This document shows, piece after piece, positions 10,291 to 21,566 of a DNA stretch of 64,000 nt. Source of the stretch: Vigna angularis (taxonomy: Eukaryota; Streptophyta; Magnoliopsida; Fabales; Fabaceae). The stretch covers positions 11,158,479-11,222,478 of the forward strand of contig NC_068977.1 in NCBI RefSeq assembly GCF_016808095.1. The letters are read 5' to 3'. Below the pieces are notes generated by a model, which saw only the letters and a program-made list of their open reading frames with translations, did not search any database and was not told the DNA's origin. Numbering within the stretch: position 1 is the stretch's first letter; every line of letters begins with the position of its first letter. A program made the position numbers and the translations under genes.

Positions 10291-13200
10291 ATGTAAGAGA
10301 AATGATCAATTTTGTAATGTGTTCAAGATTTTGTCTTTTTCTTAGTATATGAAGTTCAAAGTATGAAATAATTTTCATGAAGAAAAACATGGTGTTTTTT
10401 TCATATTATTTTTCTCTTATAAGTGCGATGTAATTTTATCATGAGTTTAACGTGGTCCTTTGTGTTTTTTTTTTATATAAAATTTTCTTATAATGGTAAC
10501 TATGTCTAGTATGAATTTATTTGAAAACTATATTCTATTTATATATTTTTAAATTATTATTCATAAATATGATTTTTTTTCATTAATTTTATATTTCAAC
10601 ATCAATTGTTTAAATTCTTTATGCAGAAAAATAAATCAATCAACTTCTTAGGTAATACATATTCTTTTGTTTGTAGAGTAATAATGCATATGCTCTATTC
10701 TCCATTATTCAACTTGACATATCTTGAGTTATTATGGACCATGTCCTCTGTTTGAATAGCATAAAAACATATAAATTTAATTCCATTCACTTATTTAAAT
10801 CTAAATGGTATTCAAGAGAAGAAAGATGTTATTCGACAAGGACTTGAAAAATATTTCGACGTATATATATATATAATACTTAACTATTATTTTTATCTAA
10901 TGATATTAATATAGGAAAAAATGTCCAATTTTCTGAATAATTAATTGTTGTTAAGAAAACTACTTTTATTTTTTATTAGAAATTTTCTTTTCAATGACAG
11001 TTTTGTTTAAAATTCTCTTTCCAAAGCATTATTTATTTTAAGAGAAATAAAAACCTAATTTCAAAGGTTACCATTAAAATTAAAAGTATGTTAAAAAATA
11101 TATAGCGTACTAAAATATATTTATATTTTTACATTTCCATTTCTTTTGTTATCACGATAAAATCAATTAATAAACTTTTTTTTTCTTGCAATATCATTGA
11201 ACATGGTTGTGCTATCTTCACAAATCAGTTTCATGTGAAAATAGACACGTCCACGTGCCCTTTACTGTCATCTCTCTCAAATGTCGCCCCATAAATTTTC
11301 CATTTTAAACAGGCTAAAATTTTCATTACAAAGTAGCCATATTTCTTAATTAAGATTACTTATTTAATAAGGGGGTGGGGAGAAAATTAATTATAATTGG
11401 GTTTAAACCTTTAGGCTTTAAAATTTCATTTCAATATTAAAAAAATGGGTAGTTTTTAGATAGATCATGAAACTATAATATACTAAAATTTTGAGGGAAA
11501 ATAGTGTATATGATAATGTTGTTCAATAATTTATGAAAAAGGGAAAATAGTACCTGCCAAAAACCTCCAAATAAAGAGAAGACATGAAGTTGAGGTTGAT
11601 AATTTAGGAAAAACCATTTTAAAGAGACAATTAATATTTCTGAGAGATGCAGTGAAGATTTATGGCCCAATTTCATGATTTTTTGTCGAGCAATTCATAT
11701 AAGATGAAGCTCACCAAGAAAAAACTATTCAATGGAAGTATTTTCAGGAAATGTTTTAGCATAAGCATTTTATTATTTTTTTTTCTTATCCATTTTAATA
11801 TAATCTTAGCTTCTAAATTGAATTTTAATATCTTTTAAACAAAATACGAATAATTTAACATATTTATGTATCGTTAAATAGTTATAATAAATGTAAATAT
11901 AACTTATTAAAAATATAATGATGATATATTTTATATATTTAAAATTTTTATTTATTTTTACAATTACATAGCTATGTAAATATGAAATATGAAACTAGAT
12001 ATTAATAGGTTGTCTAATAGCGATGATAGATTAGAAAATCTTGTTAAAATAGATTCTAACTTTATAACTTTGATATTAAAGAAATTTAAATTTAATTCAA
12101 GTTCAAGAAGTTAACTAGACAATACAAAATCTTCAAGATAAACTTATTTTAAACTTAATGATATATAATGTTGAAATATTTATTAGAGATTCAATATATA
12201 AAGAATATTATTTGTCTAAGTTAAATACCAAAATAAATATCAATATAATATTTTTGAGGATATTTATAAAAAAAATTAAATACTAGTAAACTTAAGTGAA
12301 ATGTATATCTATATATAACTTAACATCAGTTTTAAAAAATATCTTAAGAAAATGAATTTATATATTTTATTATTTATAATATTCTTTAACTTTCTATTTT
12401 TGTTTAATAAGCAAGTTACACTGAAACTTGAACTTTCATCATAAATAGATATTTTATGTTATGTTCCAACAATAATATTGAAATCTGATTTAGCAAGAAT
12501 GTGGGACCCACCAAAGTTGGTGCAGGTGATGTGTAGTGGATAATGGTGGAGGAAGTGAGAAAAGGAAAGAAGTGTATGTTAAGTAAGCATGTGAGGTGTT
12601 TTCAGCTCAGCCAAGGAATGTGGAGACAGCTGAAAGAGTTAACATTTCATCCCTCAAATTGCTTGATTTTATGACTAATTAGTGCATTATTTAATTCATA
12701 ATGAATTATTATAATATTTAAATTATTGTTACCTTACATCATAATAGGATTCGACTTTTAAAAGTAGTTAAAAAGTTATATAAATAATTTTAGAAATGTT
12801 TTAGGTTTTCTATGCTTGATGTAAGGTATATTGGAAAATAAATATTGAATGAAACAGCAAAAGGAAGTTATTAGAAGTTATGTATTTTACGTTAAAAGAA
12901 AAAAAAGTTATTGTTAAAGGTAATTTTGATAAAAAAAAAATAGTGAATACCATACGTAGGAATCCCATCATATTTTATTATTTAAAGATGTTTAATTGGT
13001 TTATAGTTAAAAAATTATTATGCCAATTGTAATATGTTAAAGTTAAACTAACTTTTGACTAGTTATGTTTCTCACTAAACAAAATTAGTTTTGGATCTTG
13101 GTGAATTATTTACAGTGTATTTATCTTGAGATTTGAGTTTAATTAACTTTTTGGTTACACACAAGATAGAGTAATTAAATTTGGTAAATTAATTTCAAAA

Positions 13201-14381
13201 TACATGATTTTGAAAGAAAAAATTAAAATTAGAAAGTTACTTTTGTTTGAAACTGATGTTTCCTTCTTTTATTTTTTTTTTTTTTTATAAAAGGTGAACT
13301 TATTGTAGGGTCACATTTGTTAAAGAAGAAAAATCGACAAGGTGTATATATTCTTTTGGAGACATACTTTTTTTATATATTTTTAAGATTGTCATTTATT
13401 TGTATTCTATTTTTTTACAATGAAATAATCAAAATAGTTTTTCTTTTCATGAAAAAAAATTAAAATATAAAGGAAAAAAATGGGGCTTACTTCCTATGGT
13501 GGTTTGTAATTTGCTTTGGCCATTCTTGCTCTCCTTAACTAAAAAATAATTATAATAAGAAATATTAACTAAAAAGTAAAAATAGCATATCAAAGGATCA
13601 TAAACGTTCAACTATTTCAAATAATAATAAAAAATCTAAATATAATGTATATTTAAAAGTTTCGTTATTATTTGTTGACATTATTCTTCATTATAGGAAA
13701 ATAATTTGTTAAAGTATTTATCTTAATTAATATAGTTTCTGTTTATCATTTGAACTTTACTATATATGAATTAACAATCTTGATGACAGTGAACAAAGGA
13801 AAAAGAAAGTATATACTATTTGTTCATGATATTCTTGACATATGTTTCTAACTTTCTATTAAATTATCCGAATCTTTTATTAAAAGAATATTCTCACCTT
13901 ATTGTTCGAGGAAAAGTCTTTTTATCTTGATAATAAATAACTTTACATAATAAGCACGAATCTTGGGTATCAAAACTTCTTTATTTTTTTTGTTAAATAA
14001 TAAATTCAATTCTTAGATTTCCATACAGTTGGTGCATTTCTTTTTAAACTAAGAAAAAATCAAATATATCTGTAATGTTTTTTAAAATATTATTTGTGTT
14101 TTTTTTTTCATCTTGTTCTTTATGATTTCTCATTATTATCATTCAAATCCTTAAATAGGAAAAATATGAAAAAAAGAAAATAATTTCGAAGACTTAAATG
14201 AAGGTCTAATAAAATATTTAAGAATTTATATTTAAGATTTTTTCTAAGTTTAAAATAATAATATGAGATAGACATTTCAGGAACCAAATTAACTATTTAT
14301 GCAGTATAATAAAGTTAAAACTTATAAATGTAATTTTCTTTTTGCACTATTGAAAGTAAAACATTGGCTTGTAATCACAAT

Positions 14382-14384
<3 letters not shown>
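10291..14384. other. AT-rich intergenic DNA
   Basis: There are no coding frames and no bounded element. Two segments are less AT-rich: about 11215-11300, which contains a CCACGTG core resembling a plant G-box, and about 12500-12650 (GTGGGACCCACC region). Neither can be tied to a transcript. Confidence 0.45.

Positions 14385-14427
<43 letters not shown>
14385..14427. repeat. (AT)n microsatellite
   Basis: An uninterrupted TA dinucleotide run of about 42 bp. Confidence 0.97.
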
Positions 14428-14428
<1 letters not shown>

Positions 14429-15583
14429 GGTTATTATTAATTTTCATAGAAATATCTCAAAATTCATGTAATCAGTAGTTTATTAATATTTCAGTAAATA
14501 CCCAAATAAATTCCATTTAGGGCAATCCAAATAGGCTACTTCTTAAATTTACCTATCAAATGTAACCAAACTAATATTGCAATTTTTAAAGTCTTTCTTT
14601 TTTTCTTTATCTTTATTTTTTTTTATATTTTCTAATATTAGTTGTTAGCATCGTCTTTACTACAAGTTTGTTAAATCAGTAAAATAATAATTCAATTCTA
14701 TCGGTCATTAACAAAATACTAACCATTAATATTTATTAATAAAAAAATTAGTAGTTAAATCCAGTTTTAAATAATTATTTTAATAATTTAGACAGATTCT
14801 GACAAGCATGCTACTTAGACATAATTTAAGGTCAATTTACATTTATATTTCTTTTAAGAGTATTTTAGGACTAATATATCTTTTAATCTTTATGCCACAT
14901 TATTTTAATATCACACACTTCAACCTAAAAGCATTTTATGTTATAAAATATATTATTTAAGCAAAAACTGTTTTCAATGTGATTTTTTTTTTCAAAATTT
15001 TTATAATCAAGGATTTTATTGAAGATAGACAAATTTAAATATTATCATATTACCATGCTCCAATGAATGAATGTTGTAATACTCGGATTTTAAACTATTT
15101 ATTACTAATTAATGTGAATCATAGGAAAACTTTTGATTTTGTTTTTATTTATTTAATTTTGGGCTAATTAAGGCTTTGATTCATGTTTGGTTGATAATTA
15201 GGTGAAGAAATTGAAGGATTTTGATCATTAATTGATGGTAAGCATTGGTTATATGTCTGTTTCCATTTTTGTTCTGTTTTCTTCCACAGTTAATGAGATG
15301 TTACTTTTCTACTTCTTCCTTTGCATTTTAGGGTTCCATTGTCAACCTCAAGAGATAGTGACAATGAAGTGTGTCGAAAATGCACACATCAAAGTTTTTA
15401 AGAAAGAATAACCCTTCTTTGCTCTTCTTCAAATAGAGAGAGAAAGTGAGGTTTCTTCATTTCTTCTCTGTATACAAAAATTACCCACAAATCTACTAAA
15501 TATACGAATAATATTTTGGCCCATCAAGATTCACTTGTCTCAAAATCATCAACAAAATACTATTACTATAACTTTTTAAGGCC

Positions 15584-15586
<3 letters not shown>
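14428..15586. other. AT-rich intergenic DNA
   Basis: Nothing certain is present. TGTAATACTCGGATTT at about 15074 resembles the start of some gypsy LTRs, but I find no matching end. Around 15240-15460 composition is more balanced, without a sustained frame. Confidence 0.4.

Positions 15587-15672
<86 letters not shown>
15587..15672. repeat. (AT)n microsatellite, ~84 bp
   Basis: A long uninterrupted TA dinucleotide run. Confidence 0.97.
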
Positions 15673-15674
<2 letters not shown>

Positions 15675-16268
15675 CTGGATTCTTACATTAATAATAAGTG
15701 ATAACAAAATGTGATAATATATATGTTTTTATCAGAATCTGATTGCAATTTTTAGATAGTAAAATAGTTTAAATCTAAAAAATAATAAATATTATAGTGA
15801 TTAATTGACTTGTTAATTAGTATTTCTTGAAAAATATTAAATATATTTATAGAATTAATATAAACTTTGAATCTATGTTGTGATATTATATTTTTCGAAA
15901 TAATATTATGAAGATTAATTATGATACGTCGATTTTGTTTCAATAAATTTATTTTGGGAAAGGTTGAATGGACATTGTTAGACTATATTTTTTAGTTATT
16001 TATTGATCTAGATAGAGACAATATATTATAATATAATTTTAATATATATTATATTATTATTTATACAATTTATGAAGATCTAATTTATAGAAGACTACAT
16101 ATAAAATCGTTTTCATCTGGTAGTCTTGTTGTAACCAGTCTTAAATTATTTGTCTTGTACTATATATGATCATTGCAAATCCCAATAAAAACACGTAAAT
16201 GTGAAGGTGAAGTAATATATAACAATATATGTATAATATACAACACATTAATACAACACATTAATACA
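15673..16268. other. AT-rich intergenic DNA
   Basis: Very AT-rich, with many stops in all frames and nothing recognisable. It ends with short TTAATACACA-like repeats beside the CACTA insertion. Confidence 0.45.
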
Positions 16269-16623
16269 CACTAGTACAATAAGAGGAAATGACACCGGTT
16301 ACTTTTCCTTATAGGCCCCGGTTCTACAACCGAGGCGTATACGAACGAGATAAAAAATAGTAGGTTTTATGCCTCGGTTGCTGGTCGAGTCAAAAAAAAT
16401 AGGATTATGCCTCGGTTTCCAAGTAACCGAGGCAGTAACGTATTATTTTTTTTATTTTTTTTTTCAGCCATCCTCAGCCGTCCTCAGCCGTCCAGTCATT
16501 TGGGGGTTCACAGCAAAAACAACAACATATCAGAAATGCACAACGCAGAAGCTTCATAGCACAATATACAACATCAACAAAAGACATCATCAACAAATCA
16601 GAAGTTTCGCTGTGGCCGTCGGG

Positions 16624-16770
16624 ACTGAAGATCGCGTGCCCCAGATCGTGACGGTACCGGAGGCGGAGGCGACCCAGTCGCCGTTGAGGGAGAAACGCGC
16701 GATGGTGCCGGGCCGGAGGCGACCCACTCGCCGTTGGGGGAGAAACGTCGATGGTGGCCGAGGCGGAGGA
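16624..16770 (-). pseudogene. Captured WD40-repeat (AIP1-like) gene fragment
   Basis: On the minus strand one frame reads ARFSLNGDWVASASGTV followed by TIWGTRSS. This is a WD40 blade closely resembling the first repeats of plant actin-interacting protein 1, where the family pattern is RxSPNGEWVAS, then SGTVRIWGT. Immediately upstream on the same strand a second version reads RRFSPNGEWVASG, so the first half of the fragment is duplicated in tandem in a different frame. The piece is only about 50 codons, has no start, and lies wholly inside CACTA element B. It is therefore read as a host exon fragment picked up by the transposon. WD40 identity is fairly secure; the AIP1 assignment is from memory of the motif and less certain. 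Confidence 0.65.
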
Positions 16771-16839
16771 GACGAACTCGCGCGAGGTTGAACGTTGATT
16801 TAGGGCTTCGCGATTTGGGCTTCGCGATCTGGAGCACTG

Positions 16840-17115
16840 TCGGAGGCAGAGGCAGAGGCAGCAGTGACGGTGGCGCGGTGGAGGAACCCTATTTCCGGCA
16901 GAGGCAGAGGCAGAGGTCGCGATCTGGAGGAACCCGCGACGCAGAGGTCGCGATCTGGAGCACTGTCGGAGGCAGACGCAGTAGTGACGGTGACGCGGTG
17001 GAGGAACCCTATTTCCGGCAGAGGCAGAGGCATTGGTCGCGATCTGGAGGAACCCGTGACTCCGAGGTCGCGATCTGGAGGAACCCGTGACTCCGAGGTC
17101 GCGATCTGGAGCCGC
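16840..17115. repeat. GC-rich minisatellite in CACTA element B
   Basis: A ~120-bp unit (GTGGAGGAACCCTATTTCCG, GGCAGAGGCAGAGGC, GGTCGCGATCTGGAGGAACC) occurs twice. Shorter 36-bp pieces (TCCGAGGTCGCGATCTGGAG) then repeat. It has no stops in several frames, which explains the overlapping long frames on both strands. Confidence 0.85.
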
Positions 17116-17552
17116 GACGCAGAGGCAGCCGTGGAAGAGGTGGTGGAACCCGCGATGCAGAGGAAGAATGGAGAGCAGGAGGAAGGAGAAGTTGAGGAAA
17201 GAGAAGCCGTGGAAGTGTTGATTTGATGCAAAGACGCTAAGTGTAGAGTGGCAGGGAAAATAAGCAATTGCTTTGGCACCGGTTAAATGGCCAACCCGAG
17301 GTATAAAGCGCTGGAAACCATTTACGATTTCGGTTCCTAACGAACCGAGGCCTTTAAGTTTGACGTAGCAGTGATATAGGCCTCGGGTCTCAGATTAACC
17401 GGTGCAATATCATTATTCTATCGCGGGTCTTAGCTTAACCAAGGCATAGATGTTAGCTTTATTTACGATTCTGCCACCGCGCTTTTATATACTTCGGGTT
17501 TACTTAAACCGAAGCCTATATAGCGATTTTAAATCATCTTTTTTTACTAGTG

Positions 17553-19678
17553 ACACCCCTATATAATTACATAATATATGTATATATAACAATATACACA
17601 TATGTAACGCCCAAACCTATACAATGAAAATACAGTTTGTTTTCTTTAGATGCTTCTTGGATTTTGGCAAGGAAAATATTTTTGTTTTTTCCAAATGGCT
17701 GAGTGAATTTTACATTTGTTAAGTGACATTTTTAAGGTTTTCCTCCAATAGGTTTTGGTTCTAAATTTATTGAGTAAATATGTAAAATTTCACTGAGTTT
17801 GCAATATTTTGGATGAAGTCAAGCCCACTAGCATTGACTCTTTGGATGAAATCTATTGAACAAAATTTGTGACGTCCACTGTGAAAATAAAATGTTTAGC
17901 CAAAACTTATTGGCGTCAGACGCAAATTCTTTCTCATTTCTTCTTATAAAAGATATATCACAATTTAGTCAAAAAGTTCTTAAGACATTCATAATTTCAT
18001 GTGTCAAATTTGTTCATGTGATAAATATTTTAGGTTGCCAATAAATAAATTTCGTTAAACTGACCTCTCCCACGGTAACCTTAAAACCCTTTTATCAAAA
18101 TCTCATTTTTCTTTACTCCAAATATCACATTTAACTGTGACTATAATTTTATAAAAAAACATAGCTTATAAAGATATAAAGATATAGTGACATTTTTATA
18201 ATTTCTGCCAACAAATAGGCTAAGGTTTATATAAAACTATAGTATAGGCTATGGTTCTTTCAATGTACTCAAAATATAAGCTACGGCTCCTTCAGAAAAC
18301 CTTTAATCTATATTCTGATTACTATAATATTGATTATAGTTTTAGAGGGACTGTGGCTTATACTCCCATAATAGGATTAATTTGTGGAATTGTTTACTTG
18401 TGTGCATAACATTATTGCCTCCTACTGTTGTGTGCCAATAGTAGTTGACACACATTCATCATTATCAAGTTTCACAAAATTTATATATACATCAATAATC
18501 ATATTAGCGTGATGTGATTCTATATATAGTTAGTTGTTGATTTGATCTTTGAATCTTGATCTTGTTCACATGCTATCCGATTCTGCAATCTTTGATTCAT
18601 GTCCTTTCTCATTTTCTTGAATTCAATATTCTACTCAACTATTATCTTCGGAAAAAACTATAACTCAGCCTACCTAGCTTTGTCATTCATTAGTTGACTT
18701 AAATAATCAAACGTTTGTTCTTCTCTGATGAATCATTGTTTTGTCTTATTCACTTAACTTTCCGTATCGAATTTAATTAGTGAATTGTGCTTAACTATCC
18801 AATATTTCCTCAGTTTTGCTATTTGGACTTAATTTGACCAGTAATTCATATTTTAATTAATTTATATTATTTGAACTTAATTATTCCTATTATTATTTTC
18901 AGGGTAGTTTATGGATTTTTATTTTGGACTTCAAGAGAAGATGCCACGTCATTTTCCATGTCATTTATCCACCTCAAATTTATTTATTTCGTTTTTATTT
19001 TGTTTTAATGTATTTTGGACTTGATTTTAGACTTTAGGCCCTTATGGGTCAGATTTAGGAAAATCCCAAAATGGGGCAGACTTGAGACCTAGGGTTGAGT
19101 GCATATGCACTCATTTTATTCCATTGACTCAATTTATTTTTTGTTTTAGCTCTTGGATATGAACAGTAGCAGAACAACGATCTCCTCTTAGGTTCTTCAT
19201 TTTTTGTTTCCAGTTTTAATTCCATTTTCGTTTTACTTCCAATTTCGTGTTACAATTTCGCCTCTACACTTACGTTTTTGGAGTTTCATTCTCGTTCCAG
19301 TTTCTTTTCCTATGTTGTGTTCCTATTTCTCATTTCATTTTCCAATTCATGGTCATTTCATTTTCCAGTTTCTCATTTCGTTTTGATTTCCAATTCCATT
19401 TTCGTTTTGCTGTTGTTTTAGATTTATGTTGTTTTTAGGTTTGTGTTTTCTAGGTTTTCATTTTGTCTACTTCATTCTCTGTTTGCGTTTTTCTATTGGT
19501 TTGATTTGCTTTGTTCTATTCTATATTTCGTTTTCAATGGTAGCTTAAATATGTTAGAACGCTTTGTATTGTAATCAAATCCTTTCTACAAGAGATATAG
19601 TTTGAACTACTTGTAAGCAATCGTTAATTGCAATTCGGAAGAGAATTAAAATATGTACAACTGAACCCAGTTTGAGTT
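17553..19678. other. Intergenic DNA with probable old repeat remnants
   Basis: No gene is visible. TGTAACGCCCAAACC at 17602 looks like an LTR start, but no partner end was found. Between about 18150 and 18370 GGCTATGGTT-like motifs recur in a way typical of subterminal transposon repeats. Around 19000-19440 there is T-rich sequence with short open frames of low complexity. Confidence 0.4.
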
Positions 19679-19885
19679 GAGGAATCTTAGCAAGGTTGCT
19701 AAGTATTAGGAGTGATTCGAATATTCAAAGGAAATCTCAACTAGGGTTGCTGAGTATTGGGAGTTGTGCTAATACTCAAAGGAAATCTCGACGAGGTTGT
19801 TGAGTACAAGGAGTGATGCTAATACTCAAAGGAAATCTCGGCTAGGGTTGTTGAGTACCAAGAGTGGTGCTAATACTCATTTGTA
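19679..19885 (+). repeat. ~60-bp tandem repeat, about 3.5 units
   Basis: Units follow GGTTGCTGAGTATTGGGAGT, then GCTAATACTCAAAGGAAATC, then TCGACTAGG, with moderate divergence. It is followed by AATATAAAATCACTTGTACA. A similar repeat-plus-tail arrangement, much more decayed, lies at about 53430-53700, so this is probably part of a retroelement terminal region. Confidence 0.8.
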
Positions 19886-20593
19886 ATAATGTGAAGTTTA
19901 TAATGGAACTCTCTGCTGAGGAGACTGGACATAGCTCAATTGGAACGAACCAATATAAAATCACTTGTACAATTTCTCTTTTCTTGTCTAAACGATTCTC
20001 TTACAAAAACCTACAATTGCTCTTTAATTTCAAATACAAGAATCTTCCAAGCTAAACGATCAATATTTTTAAAGGGAAGTTCTTATAAAACATTGTAGTA
20101 TATATATTCTGAATAACAGTCAAAAATTATTTTCATTCATAAATATTTATCAAGTCGCACGTCTAAGCTTTTAAAAGATAATTTTGAGAGCTCAACAACA
20201 TGCTATATCATAAGGGTCTCCTCCTTCTAGTGTTTTTCAGTCACTTCAGTGAATTGGTTCAATTTAAAATACGTTTCCTTTTTAATAGATTTTTTCTTTT
20301 AAAAATTTCTTTAATGAAACTGAAAAATTACTTTGAAAAAAAGAAAATAAGTAATGAAAATAAGGGAAGAAAAAAGTTACACAGGTAAATTTTATACTGA
20401 TTCAGATCAAAAGACCCAATGCCAGTTGTTAATCTCTCCAAAAGAGGGATTAACTTTTTCCCTAAAATAAGAAACAATTTACAATAGAGAAATAAATATT
20501 AAGATTAGAAACCACCTCTCTTAATAGATAAGAGATGAAAGGCACCACTTTTTGATGCACAGAAGGATAAACAACTTAACTATGCTTTGTAGG
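19886..20593 (-). mobile_element. Retroelement LTR-like remnant flanking the hAT element
   Basis: Between about 20390 and 20590 the sequence (GATTCAGATCAAAAGACCC, CCAGTTGTTAATCTC, AACTTTTTCCCTAAAAT) parallels the minus-strand LTR at 24470-24540 (TTTCGAATCAAAAGATTC, TAGTTGTTAATCAC, AACATTTTCACTAAAAT). It therefore looks like a diverged LTR of the same broad copia group. The hAT element is inserted in it; the host sequence resumes at 24215. Boundaries are unknown. Confidence 0.45.
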
Positions 20594-21149
20594 CATGGTT
20601 ATCAAACTTGTGAGTTAACTTGTAAACTCGGATGAGTTTGCGTTCCCATTCCTGGTTTCCGAGTTAACACGAAAGTAAATTCGGTTTTTGAGTAAACTAG
20701 GTAGAATCGTAAGTAAACTTGGCGGGATCGTGTAGAATCGCGATTTTGGAGCGATTTTGCGAGTTTGAATCAGGGAGAAATGAAAAAAGAGAATGCCATT
20801 TTGTGTAGGGTTTAATGACTTGAATCCTCCACTGCTTTCTTCATTTTCGTTGTGCTTTTCTCCACAATTGTGTTTGTTGTTGTGCGTCTTTGCCTATGGC
20901 CTTCTCCTTCGCCATCGTCGTTGCGTTCCGTTAGGTTGTCGTCACGTTTCGTGGTCGTGCTTTGTTGGGTCGCAGTCGCACACTTTGTCTGCTTGTCGTT
21001 CACCTGGTTTGTAGTCGTTGTTTTCCTTGTTTGTGGTCGTGTCCCGTTCGTCGTCGTGATCATCAACATGCTCGCCGTCGCAGCTCCTTGTGTCGCATCA
21101 TTCGAACACTATATGGTGGTGGTGAGTAAAACTTTTTTCATTTCAAAAG

Positions 21150-21470
21150 CCCGTGACCATTGCCCTACAACTATGCTTTTATTATATAATTGAAATCCTA
21201 ATTTCATTAAAGAAATGAGATGTGACATGACCATTGCCTTGCCACTTTGCGTATTATATAAATGAAATCCTAATTTGATTAAAGAAATGAGACATGACCA
21301 TGCCCACCATTGTGCTTTTATTGTCATTGTTCTTATTATATAAATGAAATCCTAATTTGATTAAAGAAATGAAACGTGACGTGACCTATCACTGTGTGCT
21401 TTTATTATATTGTGCTTTTATTATATAAGTGAAGTCTTGATTTTATAATAAAAATCACTGTGCATATATG
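21150..21470 (+). repeat. ~75-bp tandem repeat in the hAT 5' region
   Basis: Units contain TTATATAAATGAAATCCTAA, TTTGATTAAAGAAATGAGA and CATGACCATTGCC, about four copies with length variation. They lie upstream of the transposase gene, perhaps in its 5' leader or intron. Confidence 0.8.
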
Positions 21471-21566
21471 TAGGCAGTGTTGTGTTTTTTTTTAGTATGT
21501 AAAAGAAAATATTTAATATTAAATGAGTCCTCTTAGCCATTGTTTTTTTAGTGAAAACATTTAGAG

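Larger units (their letters stand above)
16269..17552. mobile_element. CACTA element B, with GC-rich captured core
   Basis: The element starts CACTAGTACAATAAGAGG and ends TTTTTTTACTAGTG. It is flanked by the 3-bp duplication ACA (16266-16268 and 17553-17555). Subterminal regions carry repeated CCTCGGTT, AACCGAGGC and CACCGGTTA motifs in both orientations, shared with elements at 43083-44405 and 59554 onward. It has no transposase. The core (about 16600-17230) is strikingly GC-rich against an AT-rich surround, with a captured WD40 gene fragment followed by a GC-rich minisatellite. Open frames in this core on both strands come from the composition and are not credible genes. Confidence 0.9.

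Noticed and set aside
11215..11300. G-box-like CCACGTG in a less AT-rich segment
   Set aside because: No transcript or coding sequence is near it; a single 6-8-bp match is expected by chance in 64 kb.
16369..17279. Several 79-159 residue frames on both strands
   Set aside because: They are low-complexity frames from the GC-rich minisatellite and captured fragment inside CACTA element B.
17602..18370. Possible LTR starting TGTAACGCCC, or CACTA-like GGCTATGGTT repeats
   Set aside because: No matching right end or target duplication could be found, so no element is called.
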